From UBA4782 sp034430215 (GTDB lineage: Bacteria; Chloroflexota; Anaerolineae; Anaerolineales; Anaerolineaceae), in contig DAOUFE010000031.1 of the NCBI GenBank assembly GCA_034430215.1, forward strand, positions 1 through 64,000: DNA of 64,000 nucleotides. The letters are read 5' to 3'. Shown here piece after piece: positions 49,665 through 58,900 of this stretch (its first letter is position 1; every line of letters starts with the position of its first letter). The translations under genes and the position numbers were made by a program. Below the pieces are notes generated by a model. The model was not told where the DNA came from. It did no database searches and worked only from the letters and a program-made list of their open reading frames with translations.

Positions 49665-50633
49665 TTATCCAGGTGTAACTCCAGCTGGCATGCGTCGCCT
49701 CTCATCAGCAACGATGCATGCTGACCGGATGGCTCTGACCACCTTCTTCTGCACCCCCAAAGATGCAGCAATCTCATCATCCATCATTTCCATTGATAAC
49801 CCGACAAGGATTCTATCCAATTCTTCATAGGGCAATCCGATAGCCAGCTCGTTGGGTAAACCGGCTCCTAGGTCTCCGGAAGAAGGTTGCAAAACGATTT
49901 CCTCTGGCACTTCCAGGGCACGCGCCAGCTCACGGATTTGGGTTTTATACAGATGACAGAGAGGGGCAATATCTCCCACCCCATCTCCATGTGGGTCGTA
50001 AAAACCCACCATCCATTCAGAGCGGTCGGTAGTACAAATCATCAGGCAATCATTCTGTATCGCCATGAGAGAAAGCACCAGCATCCGCGTTCGCACCTTC
50101 CCAATAATAAATTTTTCTGTTCGTTGCGCATAATGCCAAAACCTGTGTTGTAAAAGCCAGGCAAGAATTCCATGCCTGTTATAGAAAGAATATTGTTGAG
50201 CCCATGGAAAAAGGGCTGGTGAATTACTTAACCTTCGCAATACTTGGATGGACCTTTCTAGAAAATTGCGATCGGCTGTCAGGTCGCGGGACATCTGTTC
50301 GTACAACCCAAGCTGTGTGAAAAGCTCCGTTTGATCAATCTCTTCAAATGGAAGACCCAGGGCTTGCGCGGCTGTTTTCACATGGTTGTGAATGAGTGGG
50401 TTGCTGTCTCGTTCGGGGAGACTGACTAGATGGATTTGTTTTACAGGCAAACAACGAGCACACAAAAAAGCACAGGTAGTGGAATCCAACCCGCCACTCA
50501 ATCCAACGGTCACCCCGCGCACACCGCGTCTTTTTACCTCGCCCACGATGAATTGACAGATCCGCACAATCTCATTTGTTGGATCAAACCGTAGATTTGC
50601 TTCTATTTTTTGTCGAAATTCTTCATTCCCCAT
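49665..50633 (-). CDS. nadE: ammonia-dependent NAD+ synthetase
   Basis: 322 residues, longer than the typical 270. P-loop S-G-G-L-D-S-T near residue 45, then a 60-residue insertion rich in aromatic residues (about 120-180), then K-V-R-T-R-M, T-T-D-R-S-E and D-G-V-G-D-I-A-P-L, the family core. It amidates deamido-NAD+ with ammonia and ATP; no glutaminase domain is present. GGAGAAAA before the ATG. Single gene. Confidence 0.85.
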   Translation of the reverse strand: MGNEEFRQKIEANLRFDPTNEIVRICQFIVGEVKRRGVRGVTVGLSGGLDSTTCAFLCARCLPVKQIHLVSLPERDSNPLIHNHVKTAAQALGLPFEEIDQTELFTQLGLYEQMSRDLTADRNFLERSIQVLRRLSNSPALFPWAQQYSFYNRHGILAWLLQHRFWHYAQRTEKFIIGKVRTRMLVLSLMAIQNDCLMICTTDRSEWMVGFYDPHGDGVGDIAPLCHLYKTQIRELARALEVPEEIVLQPSSGDLGAGLPNELAIGLPYEELDRILVGLSMEMMDDEIAASLGVQKKVVRAIRSACIVADERRRMPAGVTPG

Positions 50634-50725
50634 AAAGTTTTCTCCGATCGTAAAGGAGAATCAATGAATTCATCATAGCATAATAAAGGAGAAAGCTATA
50701 ATTAATCAACGATTGAAGGAGTGCC

Positions 50726-51130
50726 ATGATCGTTTACACTGACTCCCTTGAGGGAATTACAGACAAGAACCTGATGGGTGGATTCTTCGTCGGATGGCCT
50801 GATCCGCCTGAGCCAGAGGCACATTATCGGATCCTTTCTCAAAGCTATGCCAGGATTCTTGCACGGATCGAAGATGGAACGGTGGTCGGATTCATCACCG
50901 CCATCAGCGATGGTGTTTCTTGTGCCTATATTCCATTCCTCGAAGTACTGCCCAGATACCAGCATCAGGGAATTGGTACTATGTTAGTTAAGCAGATGCT
51001 GAAGAAACTCGAACAACTCTATATGGTCGACCTGCTCTGTGATCCTGAGCTACAACCGTTTTATGAACATTTGGGAATGCATAAGGCCGTCGGGATGATG
51101 GCACGAAATTATGAACGACAATCCTGTTAG
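50726..51130 (+). CDS. GNAT-family N-acetyltransferase
   Basis: 134 residues. Acetyl-CoA motif A appears as V-L-P-R-Y-Q-H-Q-G-I-G-T-M-L-V-K-Q-M-L. The N-terminal strand G-G-F-F-V-G-W-P and the final L-C-D-P-E-L-Q-P-F-Y-E-H-L-G-M fit. Small-molecule or aminoglycoside-like acetylation cannot be told apart. Confidence 0.87.
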   Translation: MIVYTDSLEGITDKNLMGGFFVGWPDPPEPEAHYRILSQSYARILARIEDGTVVGFITAISDGVSCAYIPFLEVLPRYQHQGIGTMLVKQMLKKLEQLYMVDLLCDPELQPFYEHLGMHKAVGMMARNYERQSC

Positions 51131-51220
51131 CGAATGCCATCGAGTCTGCATAAATAAAGGAAACCTTTTGATTTCTCTCTTGTATTTCAAACAAGACACC
51201 AATACAAAATGGAGCCTTCC

Positions 51221-51592
51221 ATGAGCGTTCAATCTCATAAACGCATTCAATTCGTCTCAGATGATTTAGTACAGCAGATCGTCGAGGGACGAAAAACTGC
51301 CAGTACAGAATGGCTAGATAGGATTAACAATTCGGATGATGAATATGATGATCCATTGGTTGTGGGCGAATATTATGATGTATACGATAGTAATTTTCAG
51401 ATGCGAGCCACCATTCGGGTCATTGCCATGGAGTTATACCGTTGGGAGGATATCCCCGAACGCCTTTGGCGTGGTGAAACCAATAACAATGCCGAGGAAT
51501 TCCGGAAGGATCACCTCGATTACTTCAATAATCCAAAAGATGGGTTCGAGTTCATTGCATACTATTTTAAGTTGATTCCTGGATCATCATAA
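51221..51592 (+). CDS. ASCH-domain protein
   Basis: 123 residues. The ASCH pattern I-V-E-G-R-K-T-A-S-T-E-W-L with E-Y-Y-D-V-Y-D and the tail A-I-R-V-I-A-M is clear (RNA-binding-like beta-barrel; some members are cytidine amidohydrolases). I place the start at the second ATG, with GGAG 8 bases upstream; the earlier ATG adds only four residues. It follows the GNAT gene by 90 bp. Confidence 0.8.
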   Translation: MSVQSHKRIQFVSDDLVQQIVEGRKTASTEWLDRINNSDDEYDDPLVVGEYYDVYDSNFQMRATIRVIAMELYRWEDIPERLWRGETNNNAEEFRKDHLDYFNNPKDGFEFIAYYFKLIPGSS

Positions 51593-51611
51593 ATGTTTAT
51601 GCTTTGGCAGG

Positions 51612-52382
51612 CTATTCCTGCCTCATCCCCTCTATGGGAAAACCACAGGCAGCCAGTTGGTTGAGCAATTCATCAGGATTTTCCAGCCACTGCCCCCACT
51701 TACGCGACATGTGCTCCGTCCAGGAATAATCATCATAGGTGAAAGTTTCTTCTTTTCCTTCCACCTCCAATTCAATTTTGGCGTCTTGTTTAATATAGTA
51801 CCCCTGAGTCAAGTACCCATCATCCATTGACTGCATGGCGCGGGTGATCATCTCATCAGTCATCTCGGGATATCGATCTTCGAACAAAGTATATTCCAAA
51901 GGGTATCGTGGGCGAGGCGGGAAGTCTTCATTTGGATATCCCATAACCAGCTCCACCAGAGGAAAAACACGCGATGGCAGGGCATATTCTTTCTGGATCT
52001 TAGTTGCCTTATAAGGGGTCATCCCTAAAAAGCAGCTTCCCATCCCCAGGCTTTCCGCTGCGGTTACCATATTGCCTGCTGCATAAGCTGCATCTTGAAT
52101 GCCAAAGAAAAGTAGAGAAAGATTGTTGGAAACGGTTTTCCAGCCACGGCGAGCCATGATCAGCTCCAGCTTGTGCATATCCACACAGATGGTAAACAAC
52201 AATGGAGCTCCAAATGGATGTTTCTTTTTCCGGTTGAGCAAAATGCTGTAAAGTTGTGCGGCAAAAGGCGCTTGCTGCCCGGCACGTACAACAGTGCGGA
52301 TCACCTCATCTGTTGGCTGCTGGTTGGTGTATTTTCGCACCGATTTTCGATTTAATAATATGTTTGTTACGCTATTCTCCAT
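51612..52382 (-). CDS. NfsA-like FMN nitroreductase
   Basis: 256 residues. N-terminal R-K-S-V-R-K-Y-T, then R-A-G-Q-Q-A-P-F near 35 (FMN phosphate site) and S-L-G-M-G-S-C-F-L-G near 110 identify the oxygen-insensitive nitroreductase superfamily. Reduces nitro or quinone compounds with NAD(P)H. The C-terminal extension of about 70 residues (acidic, with Y-D-D-Y-S-W-T-E-H) is longer than usual. AAGGAA site upstream. Confidence 0.85.
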   Translation of the reverse strand: MENSVTNILLNRKSVRKYTNQQPTDEVIRTVVRAGQQAPFAAQLYSILLNRKKKHPFGAPLLFTICVDMHKLELIMARRGWKTVSNNLSLLFFGIQDAAYAAGNMVTAAESLGMGSCFLGMTPYKATKIQKEYALPSRVFPLVELVMGYPNEDFPPRPRYPLEYTLFEDRYPEMTDEMITRAMQSMDDGYLTQGYYIKQDAKIELEVEGKEETFTYDDYSWTEHMSRKWGQWLENPDELLNQLAACGFPIEGMRQE

Positions 52383-52490
52383 TTGGATTCCTTCTTTCTT
52401 ATCTCTTCATAGTATATCGCTTATCGTTCCTCATTAGTTTATATATAACTGACCCAATTTCTGCCAACTAATGAAGTATTTCTGATTCTT

Positions 52491-52499
52491 TGCTACAAT
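52491..52499 (+). promoter_or_regulatory. extended -10 promoter of the DUF1801 gene
   Basis: TGC-TACAAT, 42 bases before the ATG. The same nonamer occurs in the TetR promoter (30671-30679) and before the zinc-ribbon membrane gene (60282-60290). No good -35 is visible. Confidence 0.45.
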
Positions 52500-52540
52500 G
52501 ATTTCAATACAGTTGTTCAGTCACCTGACCAGGAGATGGA

Positions 52541-52927
52541 ATGGAAAACAAAGCATATACATCCATCGATGATTACATTGCTGGTTTTCCAGAAGAGACA
52601 CAAAAGAAACTGCAAGAATTACGAACAGTGATCAAAGCTGCTGCACCTGATGCTGAAGAAAAGATCAGCTATCAAATGCCAGCTTTTGCACAAAATGGAA
52701 TCCTGGTGTACTTTGCCGCTCATACAAATCACATCGGTTTCTACCCAACCTCCAGTGGGATTGAAAAATTCAAGGGAGAATTGTCCGCTTACGAAAGCTC
52801 AAAAGGCGCGATACGCTTCCCATTGGATAAATCCATTCCATACGACTTAGTGAAAAAGATAGTTGCCTTTCGTTTACAAGAAAACCTGGATAAAGTGAAA
52901 ACTAAAAAAAAGATCGATCAAGGATAA
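52541..52927 (+). CDS. DUF1801 protein (YdhG/iron-chaperone-like)
   Basis: 128 residues, the full small domain: Y-T-S-I-D-D-Y-I-A-G-F-P-E-E-T, I-K-A-A-A-P-D-A-E-E-K-I-S-Y-Q-M-P-A-F, H-I-G-F-Y-P and G-A-I-R-F-P-L-D-K. The family is related to frataxin-like proteins. Likely cytoplasmic. AGGAG 7 bases before the ATG. The next gene follows after 24 bp. Confidence 0.88.
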   Translation: MENKAYTSIDDYIAGFPEETQKKLQELRTVIKAAAPDAEEKISYQMPAFAQNGILVYFAAHTNHIGFYPTSSGIEKFKGELSAYESSKGAIRFPLDKSIPYDLVKKIVAFRLQENLDKVKTKKKIDQG

Positions 52928-52951
52928 TTCTTTTCAATCAGGAGGCATTGA

Positions 52952-53425
52952 ATGAAAAAAGAATGGGATCGTCATACTCGTCAATGCGATTATACGCAGC
53001 TTCGTCCTGAGCTTAGAGTTGCCATTGAAAAAGAATTGAAGGAGATGGAAGAAGACCTTGATATTCTGTTTTGTATTGAGACAGAATCCATCTTATTAAA
53101 GAAATCCGGGCTTTTTAATAATAGAAGAAAGGTTCAATATGTTGCTGCAATCGTAACACCAAAGTGGCTGGTGCAGGCAGTTGAGGTATCAGAATATAAT
53201 ACAGAGATCATCGTTCTGTTTCATTACCTGGATAAAATGCAGATCACCTTTGAGACAATGGAAATGGGAAAAGCCATTGGGATCGAAGATTATGGGATCG
53301 ACGTCCTTTCACAAACCCGCTGGAATTTAAGGGGTGGTCGTCACTTCATTGGGCTGGAATATAACGCAGTATCACAGCAATTCATTGAAGCTCTTAAAGA
53401 TGCAATAAAAGCTGTCAAAGCGTGA
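52952..53425 (+). CDS. hypothetical protein, PH-like fold suspected
   Basis: 157 residues. An N-terminal helical part (E-K-E-L-K-E-M-E-E-D) precedes a strand-rich middle. No known family; small soluble protein. It directly follows the DUF1801 gene with a good AGGAGG site. Confidence 0.65.
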   Translation: MKKEWDRHTRQCDYTQLRPELRVAIEKELKEMEEDLDILFCIETESILLKKSGLFNNRRKVQYVAAIVTPKWLVQAVEVSEYNTEIIVLFHYLDKMQITFETMEMGKAIGIEDYGIDVLSQTRWNLRGGRHFIGLEYNAVSQQFIEALKDAIKAVKA

Positions 53426-53480
53426 TCACGAAGTGGCGGTAAGGTTTATTTTTCTATCTATGTGAACCGTACCTCATATC

Positions 53481-54164
53481 ATGAGAAAAAAACTGATCGT
53501 TTTCAATTTTATGGATTCGATCTTGAGCCTCGCAGGAATGGGTGTGGCGCTTTTCTGGTCTGCTGGACGGTTGAACTGGTGGCAGGCATGGGTTGCGCTT
53601 GGTGTAATGGCTATATGGTTGGCAGTAACAGGGTATATCTCGATATATATTCAACCTGAATTGTTGGAAGAAAGGGTTCACCCTCCGAAGGGTGCAAAGA
53701 AATGGGATAGAGCTTTGTTAACTTGCATCCGCCTGTCTCAATTAGCACGCTATATCCTTGCTGGAATCGATCAAAGATATCATTGGACGGATGGATTCCC
53801 TTTGGCAATCGAGGTGATTGCACTGGTATTTTGCCTTGCAGGCTATGCCCTTTTCGAATGGGCAACTGCGTCCAACGCTTTCTTTTCGCATATTGTGCGC
53901 ATCCAAACCGATAGGGAACACGCTGTCGTTTCCAGCGGCCCCTATCGTTTCATTCGCCACCCTGGTTATCTTGGGGCGATCATTACAGAAATTGGCCTGG
54001 CAGTTCTGTTGGGATCCTGGTGGGGATTGGCAGCAAGTGGATTATGTGTAGTCTTCTTTATCACTCGTACCTCACTTGAAGATCGTACATTGCGGATTGA
54101 ATTACCCGGGTATGGTGAATATGCCCGCCAGGTAAAATTCCGCCTGATCCCAGGCATCTGGTGA
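53481..54164 (+). CDS. isoprenylcysteine carboxyl methyltransferase-like membrane protein
   Basis: 227 residues with about five membrane segments. The C-terminal half holds the ICMT/PEMT signature: G-P-Y-R-F-I-R-H-P-G-Y-L-G, then an acidic/aromatic tail E-D-R-T-L-R-I-E-L-P-G-Y-G-E-Y. In bacteria these methylate lipids or small molecules; the substrate is unknown. ATG at 53481 has no strong ribosome site. Confidence 0.83.
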   Translation: MRKKLIVFNFMDSILSLAGMGVALFWSAGRLNWWQAWVALGVMAIWLAVTGYISIYIQPELLEERVHPPKGAKKWDRALLTCIRLSQLARYILAGIDQRYHWTDGFPLAIEVIALVFCLAGYALFEWATASNAFFSHIVRIQTDREHAVVSSGPYRFIRHPGYLGAIITEIGLAVLLGSWWGLAASGLCVVFFITRTSLEDRTLRIELPGYGEYARQVKFRLIPGIW

Positions 54165-54172
54165 AATTCGGA

Positions 54173-54212
54173 ACGAGAATTTGATGAAATTCTTGTACTT
54201 ATAAATTCTCGT
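54173..54212 (+). terminator. possible hairpin terminator
   Basis: ACGAGAATTT/AAATTCTCGT, 10-bp arms (54173-54182 and 54203-54212) just after the methyltransferase stop, but no T run follows. Weak. Confidence 0.35.
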
Positions 54213-54384
54213 CACTATTTGGGTGCATAAATTTTCATGGCATTGAAATAAGTTGAGAAGAAACTCTTAACCGAATAATTGTTCATTCCAGAAATGTACT
54301 GCGATGTAAAAGATACTCATAGAAGAAATCTTTTTAAATCATACATATAGAATTTTCATTCATTTGAAACCTGGAGAGGGATCG

Positions 54385-55257
54385 ATGAGTAAGTCCTTAC
54401 TTGATAATTTCAAATCTGCGATTTGTAATAATTCGGGTCATAAATGGAGTGAATGGGAAGTAAATAGAGGGATCTGCACAACTACTCGTGTTTGTAAAAG
54501 ATGCTCGATTGAAGAAACTCACAAAATTCAGCACGATTGGAGTCCCTGGGAAAGGGTTCCAGGGCAATGCGTGGAAAGACACATCTGCAAGCATTGTGGC
54601 ACAAAGGGAGATAGACCATTTGAGCATGATTGGGGACCACAATTTCGTAATAAAAATTGCACTTATTCCAACGTTTGTAAACGTTGCGGAAAAGAAGTGA
54701 AATTTGGCACTCCCTCGCATTCCTGGAGTGAATGGAAAAACACGCCTGAGCATAATTGCATTCATAACCAAATGGTAAGAGAATGTGAAAATTGCCACCA
54801 GGTGGAGATTTCACAGCAAACCAAACATTCATGGAGTGAATGGAGAACCACAGAAGAACCATGTATCTTAATAAGAAGCTGTCAATTTTGTGGCAAGAAT
54901 GAATCCCAGTTACAACATACCTGGAATGCATGGGAAATTGATGAAAATTGCACATATAGAAGGACTTGTAAGAAGTGTTTAAAAAGTGATTCAGAAGTGA
55001 AACACTCCTGGGGAGAATGGATCTATGATGCGCAATGCCGCAAGTATAGGAGATGCAGCAATTGCGGAGAAGTCGAATTTGGGAAAACAACGCATGAGTT
55101 TCAGTTGATTAATCAAATCTATGAAGGCAGCCGTAAAATGGGAAGCGGTGATGATTATCAGTATTTTTATCTTTGCCAGTATAAATGTAAAAGATGTGGT
55201 GTTGAGCGAGAACACCATCGAAGTGACTATGAAGATATGGATCATTTAGCAGAATAA
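54385..55257 (+). CDS. tandem zinc-knuckle-repeat protein, unknown function
   Basis: 290 residues from the ATG at 54385 (GGAGAGGG site; an upstream TTG is unlikely). Built almost wholly of tandem units of about 29-36 residues: H-x-W-x-x-W or H-D-W, then Cys, then R-x-C-x-x-C. I count seven good units and a degenerate eighth at the C terminus; the C-x2-C pairs are K-R-C or K-H-C type. Each unit probably folds around a zinc ion with the leading His and three Cys. No signal peptide. Repeats of this kind are seen in scattered hypothetical proteins; role unknown, perhaps protein or nucleic-acid binding. Confidence 0.75.
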   Translation: MSKSLLDNFKSAICNNSGHKWSEWEVNRGICTTTRVCKRCSIEETHKIQHDWSPWERVPGQCVERHICKHCGTKGDRPFEHDWGPQFRNKNCTYSNVCKRCGKEVKFGTPSHSWSEWKNTPEHNCIHNQMVRECENCHQVEISQQTKHSWSEWRTTEEPCILIRSCQFCGKNESQLQHTWNAWEIDENCTYRRTCKKCLKSDSEVKHSWGEWIYDAQCRKYRRCSNCGEVEFGKTTHEFQLINQIYEGSRKMGSGDDYQYFYLCQYKCKRCGVEREHHRSDYEDMDHLAE

Positions 55258-55384
55258 CTTAATTAGTCAAAATATAAGAATTAAGCGATAAAAATAGAAG
55301 AAATTTATTGACCGCCAATTTATCTGATAAATTGAATGTGTTCACTCAATTGTTTTCAATGGATTTCAAAGGAGTTTTTTGTAT

Positions 55385-55828
55385 ATGGAAGCTGAAAATA
55401 CTTATAAAGTATTTGATTGGCTGTGGACGTCCGGACAGCTAACAGAAAAAGATATTCACCATCTTCCCGAACTAGGCATCGAGGTTGTCATCAATCTGGG
55501 GTTGCCCACCTCAATAAAAGCTCTCCCCAATGAAGCAGTACTGGTGACCGGGCTGGGATTGACATACATCCAGATCCCTGTCGCATGGAAACATCCCGAA
55601 TCAGAACAATTCAGACAGTTTGCTGGTGCGCTGCAATTGTATACAGGTCATAACATATGGGCACACTGTGCGAAGAATATGCGCGTTTCAGCCTTCGTCT
55701 ACCTCTATCGCCTTATCTTTCTCCAAGAAAGTGAAGAGGTTGCGAGCTTTCCCATGCGCGAAATATGGCAACCGGATGAAGTATGGCAGCAATTCATCCA
55801 ATCTGAGATAAGTCGAAGGATGCTGTAG
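55385..55828 (+). CDS. protein-tyrosine-phosphatase-fold protein with short P-loop
   Basis: 147 residues. Opens as the DUF442/DSP-like family (W-T-S-G-Q-L-T-E-K-D-I, L-G-I-E-V-V-I-N-L-G). The P-loop is H-C-A-K-N-M-R, i.e. Cys followed by Arg after four residues, not the standard five. Similar HCxxNxR proteins exist among annotated phosphatase-family proteins. Catalysis is uncertain. A TTG start at 55379 adds two residues and lies closer to the AAGGAG site. Confidence 0.7.
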   Translation: MEAENTYKVFDWLWTSGQLTEKDIHHLPELGIEVVINLGLPTSIKALPNEAVLVTGLGLTYIQIPVAWKHPESEQFRQFAGALQLYTGHNIWAHCAKNMRVSAFVYLYRLIFLQESEEVASFPMREIWQPDEVWQQFIQSEISRRML

Positions 55829-55871
55829 TAGGAATTACACCACAGGAGCTTTATAAATAGCATCTATAAAA

Positions 55872-55901
55872 AATCTGACCCGGATTTCTCCGGGTCAGAT
55901 T
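55872..55901 (-). terminator. terminator of the beta-helix protein gene
   Basis: 13-bp stem AATCTGACCCGGA/TCCGGGTCAGATT with a 4-base loop. Read on the minus strand it is followed by a T run, so it ends the large gene at 55927; the plus direction has no T run. Confidence 0.85.
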
Positions 55902-55926
55902 GCACTACTCCAAACATTTTCGAATA

Positions 55927-58900
55927 TTAGTAAATATACACATTTCCTTCCATAAAGTCAGCACCCAGGTCATTTCCAAAAGTATTGGTGTTGTAAAGAA
56001 CAACATCCGAATTGGGGTTAACTACATCAGCGATGATACCCCAGGCGCTATTGCCTACGAAGTTGCTGTTGGAAATAGTAACTTTAGCGGTGGTGCTATC
56101 TATCTGCAAACCGTTCCAATCACCCAGGAAACCATTCAACATGCTGGTCAGGTTATTGATAATGATCTTGCTGTTCGCAGCTTTGATCCACACACCATCT
56201 GTGCCATTTCTCTCTGCTCGATCATTTGACAAGAGAACACTTCCTGTCGTATCGATCTGCATTCCATTCCATGAGTTGTAGGCAGTAGTCGTGTTGGCTA
56301 TCGATACATTTCCAGCACTCTTGATCTCAATCCCATTTTCTGAGTTATATGTGAATAGATTCGTACCCAGGAATGTGACCATACTGGCTACAGTAGAGGT
56401 GGAATTATCGATCTTGATACCCACACCGGTATTGCTAAATGTAGAGCGAACTGAGGTAATTGTCACAGCCCGGTCAGACAGAATGTTTACTCCATCACCA
56501 ATATTCCCGCCAAAAATACTGTTGGAAATTGTCACAGGTTTTGCCAGGTCTGTTCCTACCCGGTTATCCAATTCAACACCATACAGCCCATTGCTTGATG
56601 CTTCAACGTTGTTCAGTGTTATGGCACCGGATGCATCAACATAGAGACCAGAGTAATTCATCCCAGCCAGGTTGTTATTGTTGAATTTACTATTGGTTAC
56701 TGTAACAAATTTTGGAGCGGTTGCATAACTATTAACAAGTTTGGCACCATTTCCTGATACCAATCCATTGCTGATAAAGCTGGTTTTACTTACCGTGATA
56801 TTGCCAGCGGTTTTTATATCCACTCCAGAACCGTTGTTGAATGAGAACCAGTTTTCCCATCCTGCCGTGGTAGCATTGATAATGACATCTCCCAATGTTA
56901 ACTCATTCGATAGAACTAATCCTATGCCGTCATTATATTTTGCTTGCGTATTCCACACAGATATATTCCCTGTCGCAATCACAGTCAAACCATTTCCACC
57001 ACTGGTACCGTCTTGACCATTGAAATCAAACATATTAATTAGCCCGTTCATGGTAAAGGTGCTGTTGGTGGTTACATTTGCTCCATCAAACTGGTTTTGA
57101 CTGGATTCAACCATCGCAAGTTTCACTGCACCAGCAGATATGACCTGCAGCCCATATAAACCCTCGTTGTAGCTGAATTCAGAGTGCGCATTATTGGAAC
57201 CAGTGATGGTTACAGTACCTGTTCCTACACAAGGGGAGCCATTGCAAGTATTGATATAGGCACCAATATCGGAATTGTATGAAGCGGATATTTTCGCCAG
57301 GGTTACATTTTTATTGGTATAGATTGTCAAGCCAACGCCCTGATTGAAGCTGATATAGTTACGGTTTTCCAGGGCGGTTCTCAGAATGCTCACATTCCCC
57401 GTTCCGTAACGGTTATCAATATAAATCCCTCTTCCAGTATTGGTGGCAGCAGAAATATTGGTCAAGATAACGCTCCCAGCTGACTCTATATACAGACCAT
57501 CATTTCCTGCGTTTTCGCTAAAATCGACATTCAAGAGAGTGATCCCTTTACCCACACCCAGGTGATTGTCAAATTTTGCTCCGCCACCATTCAGTGCAGC
57601 GTCACGTCCGTTTCCTGCAGCGCCACTCCCATTCCAGGTGATGGAACCCAACAAACTGGCGGTAATACCCCATCCGCCATTGGCATAAACTGAAACTGTG
57701 TTGAGTGACAGGTTGCCAATTCCTCCATCCATGTCAATGACAATGCCCTCATACAGGTTATATGCAGAGGTGAGTTTCACGATTTTAATGCTTTGCTTGG
57801 AGAATAATTCCAAGCCGATATAATTATTTTGGTCAACAAGGTTTTTCCCATAAGTCGAGAGGAAAGTAATACCGCCCGTTGTACCAAAAGTATTATCCGC
57901 ATAAACCCCCGATGCATCGTTTAATGACGAGGTGATGCTATCGACTGTAATATTCCCATTCGATAATATGTACAAACCATATCCACCCAGATTCCTCACA
58001 GTGGTGATGTTGGATGCCAACACAGGAAGAGGTGTGATAGCTGCAGTGTTCACCAGACTGATCCCGCTGCCGGCTACGCTATAGCTGGCATTCACATTTT
58101 TCAATGTGATACTGCCATTTGCATACACCAGCACATTGGTATATCCATTGCTGTTGAGGATGCTGTCTGTCAAAGATATGTTTTTACCACCCACACCTAC
58201 ACTGACATTGTCATCCACAGCCTGGATACGAAGACCAGTATCGCCATTGGCTACAGCATGTAATTTACTGATGGTGATATTGCCTGTTGTCGTCAAGAAT
58301 AAACCATCGTTTTCGTTGTAAGATGCACTGACGTTGTCGATCAAGAAAGCCGCCTGGTTTTGTGGATACACATAAACACCATATCCCCAGTCAGCATTAT
58401 CTGGGTCAACTGCATTAAGCGAAAATACGCTGTTCTTGAGGGTTGCCACAGTTTTACCAAGGATATCCAGACCATCACCGTTGTTTGAAGAGGCAGAAAC
58501 CCCATTCAAAGTAATTGAGCTTCCGGAAAAAATTTCAAGGCCTGCGAAAGCGCCATTGCCACCAACGCCATTGAAATTAAAGGAACTATTAGTTACTTTA
58601 ACCGTGCCGGTTCCCAGGTTTTCACCAAATGGATCTGTACTGTTATGGATGTAGACCCCATACGTTCCATTGTTACTGGAGTCGACACGCAGCAATTCGA
58701 CTGCACCCACATTATCAATGGCGATACCACCACCCTGATTATTGACGTTCGTTACGGTTACATCGGTGAGTTTGATTAACCCAATGTTATCATGGAGATA
58801 AACAGCTCCCGCAGTGTTGGTAGCGTCAGCAACATCGGCATTAATGGTGATACCCTGCAGGGTAAAGCCATTCTTCAAACCAAAAATGTTCACCTGACCA

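Noticed and set aside
51606..51622. GGCAGG/CCTGCC hairpin as terminator between ASCH and nitroreductase genes
   Set aside because: It overlaps the nitroreductase stop codon and no T run follows on either strand.
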